A stretch of DNA of 13,136 nt, taken from Alphaproteobacteria bacterium. Its GTDB lineage: Bacteria > Pseudomonadota > Alphaproteobacteria > Micropepsales > Micropepsaceae. The DNA is taken from NCBI GenBank assembly GCA_025935155.1, contig JAICVV010000026.1, positions 1 through 13,136 of the forward strand, in the 5' to 3' direction. The stretch's first letter is position 1. Each line of letters opens with the position of its first letter. Shown piece after piece: positions 7,468 through 13,136 of this stretch. The notes under the pieces are model-generated. The model was not told the origin of the DNA. It did not search any database and saw nothing but the letters and a program-made list of their open reading frames with translations. The translations under genes were made by a program, and so were the position numbers.

Positions 7468-8418
7468 ATGTCGCGTAGGAAGAAGGGTTCGCCGGTGCAT
7501 GGCTGGGTGGTGGTGGATAAATCGGAAGGTATCACGTCCACGCAAACCGTCGCCGTGGTGCGGCGCGTGTTCGACGCTCAGAAGGCGGGGCATGCCGGCA
7601 CCCTCGATCCCATGGCGACCGGCGTTCTCGCGGTGGCGCTGGGCGAGGCCACCAAGACCGTGCCGTTCGCGATGGAATCGGAGAAGACCTATCGGTTCAC
7701 CGCCTGCTTGGGTGAAGCCCGCGACAGCGACGATGCGGAAGGATGTGTAACCGCCACATCGGAGGCTCGGCCCGGCAAAGACCAGATCGAAGCCATGCTG
7801 CCCCGCTTCCTTGGGCAGATCATCCAGGTCCCGCCGGCCTACTCGGCTATCAAGGTCCAGGGCGAGCGGGCCTACGATCTGGCCCGCGATGGCGAGGCGG
7901 TCACCCTCGAACCCCGCACAGTCACCATCCACGATGTCCGAGTTACCGGCACCCCAGATGCGGACCACGTCACGTTCGAAATGCGTTGCGGCAAAGGGGC
8001 TTACGTGCGGGCCTGGGTGCGCGATCTGGCGCTCGCTCTGGGTACCGTTGGGCACGTTTCCCAGCTCAGGCGGACGGCAATCGGCGGCTTTTCAGAAAAA
8101 GATGCCGTGCCACTGGAAACCCTCAAGGCTTCTATGCATAGTCCCGCCGCTTTTGAGCACTTGAGGCCCATTTCGACCGCGCTGGACGGCATCCCGGCGC
8201 TGGCCGTCACGGGTCCGGATGCGGTCCGGCTGCGCAGCGGCAATCCGATCCTGATGCGGGCGAATCTGTTCGCGCGCCTCACGGAAGAAGCTGACAACGG
8301 CGATCTGCAAGGGCTCACGGTCTACCTTTCCACCGGCGATGGCGAGCCTGTTGCGCTCGCCGCGATCCGGGCGGGAGAGCTGAGACCGTTCCGTGTCTTC
8401 AACCTTGGAACTGGATGA
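7468..8418 (+). CDS. truB: tRNA pseudouridine-55 synthase
   Basis: TruB converts uridine 55 in the T loop of tRNAs to pseudouridine. The 316-residue protein opens with [15 protein letters not shown] and carries the catalytic-loop motif [12 protein letters not shown], with the catalytic aspartate at residue 47. KTYRF follows near 73-77, and KCG..-like [15 protein letters not shown] is further on. A C-terminal PUA-like part includes the [18 protein letters not shown] region and ends FRVFNLGTG. The start is ATG 7468. The purine-rich GGAGAAGG (7449-7456) that should act as ribosome binding site is partly the end of the adjacent palindromic repeat. rpsO begins four bases after the TGA, so the two are probably co-translated. 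Length is typical for the proteobacterial type and identity is secure. Confidence 0.97.
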   Translation: MSRRKKGSPVHGWVVVDKSEGITSTQTVAVVRRVFDAQKAGHAGTLDPMATGVLAVALGEATKTVPFAMESEKTYRFTACLGEARDSDDAEGCVTATSEARPGKDQIEAMLPRFLGQIIQVPPAYSAIKVQGERAYDLARDGEAVTLEPRTVTIHDVRVTGTPDADHVTFEMRCGKGAYVRAWVRDLALALGTVGHVSQLRRTAIGGFSEKDAVPLETLKASMHSPAAFEHLRPISTALDGIPALAVTGPDAVRLRSGNPILMRANLFARLTEEADNGDLQGLTVYLSTGDGEPVALAAIRAGELRPFRVFNLGTG

Positions 8419-8422
8419 CCGA

Positions 8423-8692
8423 ATGTCGATCACCGCCGAACGCAAGAAAGAACTGATTTCCGAATACGGCGCCAAAGAAGGCGACACCGGCTCACCCGAC
8501 GTGCAGGTGGCCGTGCTTTCGGAACGCATCTCCAATCTCACCGAGCATTTCAAGTTGCACGTGAAAGACAACCATTCGCGCCGCGGGCTGATCAAGCTCG
8601 TGTCGCAGCGGCGCAGGCTGCTCGACTACATCAAGGCCACCGACGGGAAGCGTTATGAGACGCTGATCTCGCGGCTGGGACTGCGTCGCTGA
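8423..8692 (+). CDS. rpsO: 30S ribosomal protein S15
   Basis: S15 is a primary 16S rRNA-binding protein that nucleates the platform of the 30S subunit. The 89-residue product has the exact usual length. It contains the [12 protein letters not shown] segment and the family signature [18 protein letters not shown], followed by [11 protein letters not shown] chose ATG 8423 over the in-frame ATG at 8393 because it gives the family's standard MS-T-ER-K start and avoids a 26-base overlap with truB. GGA at 8413-8415, inside the last truB codons, is the likely ribosome binding site. S15 represses its own mRNA in several bacteria; no such structure is evident in the four-base gap here. pnp follows after a 135-base gap with a large hairpin. 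Confidence 0.98.
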   Translation: MSITAERKKELISEYGAKEGDTGSPDVQVAVLSERISNLTEHFKLHVKDNHSRRGLIKLVSQRRRLLDYIKATDGKRYETLISRLGLRR

Positions 8693-8723
8693 GAGGGCGC
8701 ATTCCGTATCTGCAAACAGCTTC

Positions 8724-8751
8724 GCAGGTTCGCGAACGGTCGCGAGCCTGC
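8724..8751 (+). promoter_or_regulatory. 12-bp hairpin in the rpsO-pnp intergenic region
   Basis: GCAGGTTCGCGA (8724-8735) pairs with TCGCGAGCCTGC (8740-8751) around an ACGG loop, with a single G-U wobble. It lies in the 135-base gap between rpsO and pnp. In Escherichia coli this interval holds a long stem cleaved by RNase III and then used by PNPase to repress its own synthesis. The position here fits a similar processing site. The downstream sequence ATTTCTTT is only loosely U-rich, so a partial rpsO terminator is a weaker alternative. No convincing separate pnp promoter was found. Confidence 0.65.
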
Positions 8752-8827
8752 ATGACCCATTTCTTTGAGACGACCTCGAAGGAAGGCCCCTGCGCAATCC
8801 GGCTCAGGGAAACGAAGGACAGAAACA

Positions 8828-10984
8828 ATGTTTCACATCGCAAAAGAGGAAATTGAATGGGGCGGCCGCAAGCTCGTCCTTGAGACTGGCAAGGTTGCGC
8901 GGCAGGCCGATGGCGCCGTGGTTGCGACGTACGGCGAGACCGTTGTGCTGGCCACCGTGGTCGGCGCGCAGAGCCCGCGGCCCGGAATCGATTTCTTCCC
9001 CCTCACGGTCAATTATCAGGAAAAATATTTCGCAGCCGGCAAAATTCCCGGCGGATATTTCAAACGCGAAGGCCGCCCCACCGAGCGCGAAACGCTGACA
9101 TCGCGCCTGATCGACCGCCCCATCCGTCCGCTGTTCGCGGAAGGCTACCGCAATGAGACGCAGGTGATCGTCACGGTGCTCAGCCATGACATGGAAAACG
9201 ATCCCGACATCGTGGCGATGGTCGCCGCGTCGGCTGCGCTCACGCTTTCCGGTGTTCCGTTCATGGGACCCATCGGGGCGGCGCGCGTTGGCTTCATAGA
9301 GGGCGCCTATGTTTTGAACCCGCCGCTCGATCGGATGCCGAACTCGAAACTCGACCTCGTCGTGGCCGGCACAGCCGATGCCGTGCTGATGGTGGAATCG
9401 GAAGCGCAGGAGCTTGACGAGCAAACGATGCTCGGCGCGGTGATGTTCGGCCACCGCGGCATGCAGCCCGTTCTCGACGCGATCATCCGGCTGGCGGAAA
9501 AGGCGGCGAAGGAGCCGCGCGAAATTCCGGTGGACGAAAACAAGCCGGCGCTGGACAAGATCAGGGAATGGACGGCGATCGCCCTTTCCGAAGCCTTCCA
9601 AATTCCGGAAAAGCACCTCCGGCGCGACAAGATTGCCGACATTCGCGCGCGTACCGCCCGGGAATTCGTCGGCGAAGGCGAAGGCAAGCTGCCGGAGAAT
9701 AAGTTCAACAGCCTGTTCCACGATGTGGAAGCGGAGGTGATGCGCAACGCCGTGCTGGATACCGGCAAGCGGATCGACGGACGCGATACAAAAACCGTGC
9801 GCCAGATCACGGCGGAAGTCGGCATCCTGCCGCGCACGCATGGTTCGGCATTGTTCACCCGCGGCGAAACGCAGGCGCTGGTGGTGGCGACGCTCGGCAC
9901 CGGCGAGGACGAGCAGTTCATCGACTCGCTGGAAGGCACCTACAAGCAGCACTTCATGCTGCACTACAATTTCCCGCCCTACTCGGTGGGCGAGACGGGG
10001 CGCATGAATGCACCGGGACGCCGCGAAATCGGCCACGGCAAACTCGCTTGGCGCGCCATTCATCCGCTGCTGCCGAAAAAGGAAGAGTTCCCCTATACCA
10101 TCCGCATTGTCTCCGAGATCACTGAGTCCAATGGCTCATCCTCTATGGCGACGGTGTGCGGCACCTCGCTCGCGCTGATGGATGCTGGGGTGCCGCTGAA
10201 GCAACCGGTAGCGGGCATCGCCATGGGCCTCATCAAGGAAGGCGACCGCTTCGCCGTGCTGTCCGACATCTTGGGCGATGAGGACCATCTGGGCGACATG
10301 GACTTCAAGGTGGCGGGCACGGAACAGGGCGTCACCTCGCTGCAGATGGACATCAAGATCACCGGCATCACCGAGGAAATCATGCGCGTGGCGCTGGATC
10401 AGGCGCATCACGGCCGTATTCACATCTTGGGCGAAATGGCGAAAGCCATCAGCCATGCGCGCGACCAACTGGGCGAGCACGCGCCGCGCATCGAGACCAT
10501 CAAAATTCCGACCGACAAGATCCGCGAGGTGATCGGTTCGGGCGGCAAGGTGATCCGCGAGATCGTCGAGAAGACCGGCGCCAAGATCAACATAGAGGAC
10601 GATGGTACTGTGAAGATTGCCTCGGCCGACGGAGAATCCATCCGTGCCGCGCTGAAATGGATCAAGGGCATCGTTGCGGAGCCGGAGATCGGCGACATCT
10701 ACGACGGCAAGGTCGTGAAGGTGATGGATTTCGGCGCCTTCGTGAACTTCTTCGGTCCGAAGGATGGGCTGGTGCACATCTCCGAGCTGGCGCCGCGCCG
10801 CGTGGCAAAGACGAGCGACGTCGTGAAGGAAGGAGACACCGTGAAGGTAAAGCTGCTCGGCTTCGACGACCGCGGCAAGGTGCGGCTGTCGATGAAGGCG
10901 GTCGATCAGGAAACCGGCGAGGACCTGACGAAAAAGCCGCAGCCTGCGCCGGCGGACCAATCGCAAGAACAACAAGCTGGCTAA
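8828..10984 (+). CDS. pnp: polyribonucleotide nucleotidyltransferase (PNPase)
   Basis: PNPase is the phosphate-dependent 3'-to-5' exoribonuclease of mRNA decay and a degradosome partner. The start is ATG 8828, preceded by GAAGGA about 9 bases upstream; the longer frame from 8765 adds non-family residues. The 718-residue protein has the full order: a first RNase PH domain, a helical linker, and a second RNase PH domain. The active-site block [12 protein letters not shown] has aspartates at 484, 486, 490 and 492; 486 and 492 match the E. coli catalytic residues. A KH domain follows with IGSGGK (569-574), then an S1 domain from about 622 ([15 protein letters not shown]). A Gln/Pro-rich tail ends at TAA 10982-10984. 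The next base begins the stop codon of a gene on the other strand, leaving no room for a terminator. Identity is secure. Confidence 0.98.
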   Translation: MFHIAKEEIEWGGRKLVLETGKVARQADGAVVATYGETVVLATVVGAQSPRPGIDFFPLTVNYQEKYFAAGKIPGGYFKREGRPTERETLTSRLIDRPIRPLFAEGYRNETQVIVTVLSHDMENDPDIVAMVAASAALTLSGVPFMGPIGAARVGFIEGAYVLNPPLDRMPNSKLDLVVAGTADAVLMVESEAQELDEQTMLGAVMFGHRGMQPVLDAIIRLAEKAAKEPREIPVDENKPALDKIREWTAIALSEAFQIPEKHLRRDKIADIRARTAREFVGEGEGKLPENKFNSLFHDVEAEVMRNAVLDTGKRIDGRDTKTVRQITAEVGILPRTHGSALFTRGETQALVVATLGTGEDEQFIDSLEGTYKQHFMLHYNFPPYSVGETGRMNAPGRREIGHGKLAWRAIHPLLPKKEEFPYTIRIVSEITESNGSSSMATVCGTSLALMDAGVPLKQPVAGIAMGLIKEGDRFAVLSDILGDEDHLGDMDFKVAGTEQGVTSLQMDIKITGITEEIMRVALDQAHHGRIHILGEMAKAISHARDQLGEHAPRIETIKIPTDKIREVIGSGGKVIREIVEKTGAKINIEDDGTVKIASADGESIRAALKWIKGIVAEPEIGDIYDGKVVKVMDFGAFVNFFGPKDGLVHISELAPRRVAKTSDVVKEGDTVKVKLLGFDDRGKVRLSMKAVDQETGEDLTKKPQPAPADQSQEQQAG

Positions 10985-12100
10985 TCAGCCAGAGACGGCG
11001 GTGCCGTAAACCTTGCCCTTCTTGATGTAGAGATTGCCGTAAGGATGCGCGCCGTCGCTGCCGCTGAAGGCATGGACGACTTTCTCCGCTCCGGTGTTTG
11101 GGTCGATGCTGAAGACCGTGCCGTTGTCGCTGGAATTGCCACCGTTGATCGTCGTGCCGTACAGCAAGCCGTTCGTTTTGTTCAGCGTCAGGCCGGAACG
11201 CGGGAAGCTGCCGTCGCTGTTGCCGCAGCAAATCCCCTGGAAGGTGTGCAGCACGGTGTAATTGCTGCCGTCCAGATTGACCCTGAAAACTGTGCCAAGG
11301 TTGGGAGCGCCGCCATTGGCCGTCGTCCCGTAAAGCACATTGTTGTAATAGAGCAGCGTTCCATAAGGCGTGGCCCCATCGCTACCGGCGGCGAAACTGT
11401 GGAGTACGCCACGGCCGCATGCCTCAACAACGGCCCCCAGATTGTTGGCTCCGCCAGCCGTGGTTGCAGTGTAGAGATTACCGTTTGCCACCGTGATGCC
11501 CGCGAAGGGGTGGCTTCCGGACGCTGCGGAAAAATCGCAGCTGGAGCCCGCATTTCCGTGCGAATCCACGTAGATGACTCTTCCATCGTCAGAGGCGCCG
11601 CCATTATACGAAACGCCGTAGAGATCGGTGGAGGGAGATTTGCTCTGCACAAGTCCGGCGAATGGAAAGGCAGCATCCGGACCGCATTTGAAGGCGATGA
11701 CTTGCTGGTACGCGCCGGCATATTTGTAGATCGTGCCGCAACCCGAGGAACCGCCGAACTGCGTGGTTCCATATACGCCTTTGTCGAATGCCGAATACAC
11801 GACGGGCGCACCGTCCGCATTCTGGCCGTCGCTTCCGCCGGTGAAGACGTGCAGCATCTGCGTCGTGCCGTCCTTCCGGAGCACGACCAGCGTGCCGAGG
11901 CCGGCCGATCCGCCTCCGTCCGTTGCCACATAGAAGCTGCCGCCGCCGGCCGGCGCGACTCCGCCGAGCGGGTTGGCGCCGTCGCCGCTTCCACCGGCGA
12001 AACTGTGGAGCACAGTGAATTTTCCGGCCTGGGCGATGCCGGCGGAAAGTGCGACTGCCAGCGCAGGCAGAAGCGCGATGCGAACGAAACGAATTCTCAT
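10985..12100 (-). CDS. secreted GloVer-repeat (TIGR03803-type) predicted beta-propeller protein, last repeat incomplete
   Basis: The start is the ATG at 12100-12098, which has GGAG about 8 bases upstream and opens a clean signal peptide (MRIRF...; hydrophobic core; AQA cleavage near residue 25). The in-frame ATG at 12136 lacks these. The mature part of the 371-residue protein is seven repeats of about 45-55 residues, each with a VLHSF-like strand, GSDGA-P-G-L, LYGTT--GG and GTVF--like strands. This matches the Gloeobacter/Verrucomicrobia (GloVer) repeat family. Seven repeats suggest a seven-bladed beta-propeller. The seventh stops at VYGTAVSG, before its GG...GTVF strand, exactly where pnp ends. 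It is likely exported; the function of the family is unknown. It may share a transcript with the exported protein gene 64 bases upstream. Confidence 0.85.
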   Translation of the reverse strand: MRIRFVRIALLPALAVALSAGIAQAGKFTVLHSFAGGSGDGANPLGGVAPAGGGSFYVATDGGGSAGLGTLVVLRKDGTTQMLHVFTGGSDGQNADGAPVVYSAFDKGVYGTTQFGGSSGCGTIYKYAGAYQQVIAFKCGPDAAFPFAGLVQSKSPSTDLYGVSYNGGASDDGRVIYVDSHGNAGSSCDFSAASGSHPFAGITVANGNLYTATTAGGANNLGAVVEACGRGVLHSFAAGSDGATPYGTLLYYNNVLYGTTANGGAPNLGTVFRVNLDGSNYTVLHTFQGICCGNSDGSFPRSGLTLNKTNGLLYGTTINGGNSSDNGTVFSIDPNTGAEKVVHAFSGSDGAHPYGNLYIKKGKVYGTAVSG

Positions 12101-12164
12101 GGTGCAAACTCCATTGGGTTCAATCTGACGCAGCACGCTCCGAACACAGGCGTGCCGAACGGCG

Positions 12165-12641
12165 TCACTTCTTGTGGGATTTCTCCATTTCGGAGACGGC
12201 GTACCAATCCATCAGCCAGGCGCCGTTCTCATGCTGGCTCCAGCCGGCGATGACGTTGACCCTCTGTGTGAAGGGGACATTGTCGTGCATCGAGTCCTGG
12301 TTGTAGACCGACCGATAAACCGCCATGTCGCCTGACTGAGGCACGTCTACGGCCTCTTCCACCAGGCTGACTCGCCAGGTCGGGGCGGCCGCGAAGGCTT
12401 GCTTGAACCCTGCCAGATCGGCGGCCACGCCGATCGTATTCGGCTGCCCGCTATTGATGGCGAGAACCTTCGGCGCATCGTGCTTCGTTGCCAGCGCCGC
12501 GTTCTGCGTGTTGATACCCATCACGATGTCGCGCACCTGCGCTTTGATCGTGTCGCTTATGCTGGCGCGATCGGCGGCATGGGCGGGCGCACCGAGCGCA
12601 GTTGCCAGAGCCATAGCCGCCGCCGTCATTGCAATTCTCAT
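12165..12641 (-). CDS. small exported protein, possibly NTF2/SnoaL-like fold
   Basis: The start is the ATG at 12641-12639, with a very good GGAGGA (12651-12656 on the complementary strand) 9 bases away. The 158-residue product begins with a signal peptide (MRIAMTAAAM..., cleavage near AHA-AD at residue 22). The mature 135 residues start with a helix (ISDTIKAQVRDIV), contain FKQAFAAAPTWRVSL, GDMAVYRSVYN and VNVIAGWSQ, and end AWLMDWYAVSEMEKSHKK. The mix of an N-terminal helix and later curved strands with an aromatic end is what DUF4440/SnoaL/ketosteroid-isomerase-like proteins look like. I recognise this by pattern only, so no enzyme activity should be assumed. It lies divergent from a winged-helix regulator and upstream of the GloVer gene on the same strand. 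Confidence 0.8.
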   Translation of the reverse strand: MRIAMTAAAMALATALGAPAHAADRASISDTIKAQVRDIVMGINTQNAALATKHDAPKVLAINSGQPNTIGVAADLAGFKQAFAAAPTWRVSLVEEAVDVPQSGDMAVYRSVYNQDSMHDNVPFTQRVNVIAGWSQHENGAWLMDWYAVSEMEKSHKK

Positions 12642-12757
12642 TTGAAAAGCTCCTCCAGTTCCCGAGGCGCAAGCGCCCCGCTTATTTGGCGCGTCACTGC
12701 ACGCCGCGGCCCCGAAATGGAGTAGACGGCCGGTATTGTCCTTCCCGAAATTCTGGT

Positions 12758-12773
12758 AATTTTCCGGAAAATT
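12758..12773. promoter_or_regulatory. perfect 16-bp palindrome, candidate operator in the divergent intergenic region
   Basis: AATTTTCCGGAAAATT is a perfect palindrome centred at 12765/12766. It lies 31 bases before the winged-helix regulator start and about 117 bases before the start of the divergent exported protein gene. CCGGAA occurs within it (12764-12769) and again at 12785-12790, exactly 21 bases later, or two helical turns. A related CCGAAA sits at 12745-12750, about two turns the other way. This is the AT-richest patch of the 162-base gap. The spacing fits a site for a winged-helix regulator acting on itself and its neighbour, but binding is inferred. Confidence 0.5.
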
Positions 12774-12803
12774 TCTTGTCGGCACCGGAAGGTTAGTAAA
12801 CCG

Positions 12804-13136
12804 ATGATGGAGCAAGAAAATCCGGTTTATCGGTTTGCGGATTTCGAGTTGCAGCCGAAAGAAAGGCGGCTGCTTCAGGCGGGCGAAACGGTCGCGCTGA
12901 CGCCGAAGGTGTTCGAGATTCTGCTTTTGCTCGCCGATCGGGCAGGCCATGCCGTCTCAAAAGACGAGATCATGTCCGCGATCTGGCCGGGCCGGTTTGT
13001 CGCCGAATCCAATCTGACCAAGCATATCTGGACCCTGCGGCAAGCGCTGGGGGAGGGTGAAGAAGGTGGCCGCTTCATCGAGACATTGCCGAAGCTGGGC
13101 TACCGTTTTCTGCCGCCCGTGTCCCGGGGAGAGGTG
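12804..13136 (+). CDS. winged-helix (OmpR/CadC-type DNA-binding domain) transcriptional regulator, 3' end outside window
   Basis: The frame is open from ATG 12804 (or 12807) to the window edge, giving 111 residues. GGAAGG (12787-12792) is the likely ribosome binding site, 11 bases before the first ATG. The visible part is one complete Trans_reg_C winged-helix domain: YRFADFELQPKERRLL, then the VALTPKVFEILLLLA helix. The SKDEIMSAIWPG segment and the recognition helix ESNLTKHIWTLRQAL follow, then the wing TLPKLGYRFLPPV. There is no receiver domain before it, so this is not a classical two-component response regulator. Proteins with this N-terminal arrangement usually continue into a membrane helix or TPR-type sensor region (CadC-like), which is not visible here. 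It is divergently oriented to the two exported-protein genes and may control them. Confidence 0.9.
   Translation, partial: MMEQENPVYRFADFELQPKERRLLQAGETVALTPKVFEILLLLADRAGHAVSKDEIMSAIWPGRFVAESNLTKHIWTLRQALGEGEEGGRFIETLPKLGYRFLPPVSRGEV

Noticed and set aside
8765..8827. Upstream ATG extension of pnp
   Set aside because: The PNPase family starts at the MFHI segment; ATG 8828 has its own GAAGGA ribosome binding site.
8804..10063. Open frame of 419 codons on the - strand opposite pnp, and another at 10136-10975
   Set aside because: Both lie antisense to a certain PNPase gene and have shadow-like composition without domains.
12101..12136. Upstream ATG extension of the GloVer gene
   Set aside because: The inner ATG has GGAG at good spacing and gives a proper signal peptide start; the extension adds 12 polar residues before it.
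12101..12164. Separate promoter or terminator between the two - strand exported-protein genes
   Set aside because: Only a 4-bp GCCG/CGGC stem and no U-run or clear promoter boxes are visible in the 64 bases.
11045..12253. Open frame of 402 codons on the + strand opposite the GloVer gene
   Set aside because: The - strand frame has a ribosome binding site, a signal peptide and seven recognisable repeats. The + frame shows only low-complexity Ala/Arg/Gly sequence and runs across the intergenic gap.

Overview
This window looks chromosomal and comes from a GC-rich alphaproteobacterium. The evidence is the gene order metK-trmB-rimP-nusA-ylxR/L7Ae-infB-rbfA-truB-rpsO-pnp, the fused YlxR-L7Ae protein between nusA and infB, and a promoter close to the rhizobial-type consensus (CTTG..., 17 bases, CTATAT). 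The flanking genes (a GloVer-repeat secreted protein and a winged-helix regulator) are common in soil alphaproteobacteria. A Rhizomicrobium-like lineage is possible but is only a guess.

Bases 1-1352 hold the 3' end of metK and, one base further on, trmB starting at GTG 513. Bases 1353-1485 carry a likely promoter and a structured RNA leader. Bases 1486-10984 are the conserved translation and RNA-metabolism cluster: rimP, nusA, ylxR-L7Ae, infB, rbfA, truB, rpsO and pnp. Spacing is tight, with short overlaps at nusA/ylxR (TGATG) and ylxR/infB (ATGA). The products act together in transcription elongation and antitermination, 30S maturation, initiation, tRNA modification and RNA decay. All are on the + strand.

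The strand then flips. Bases 10985-12100 encode a secreted seven-repeat GloVer protein that abuts the pnp stop with no gap. Bases 12165-12641 encode a small exported protein that may have an NTF2-like fold. Both are on the - strand and may be co-transcribed. Divergent from them, across 162 bases containing a perfect 16-bp palindrome, is a winged-helix regulator (12804 onward) cut by the window edge.

The housekeeping genes themselves are ordinary. The unusual feature is GC-rich palindromic or tandem repeat DNA placed in frame inside conserved genes. There are two palindromic elements in trmB and a 2 x 33-bp tandem insertion near the start of ylxR. A related palindromic element lies between rbfA and truB and supplies at least part of the truB ribosome binding site. 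This resembles the Rickettsia palindromic elements known to sit inside reading frames. No wholly new multi-gene system is evident. No tRNA, rRNA, CRISPR array, transposase or convincing intrinsic terminator was seen, and no gene-free stretch exceeds about 165 bases.
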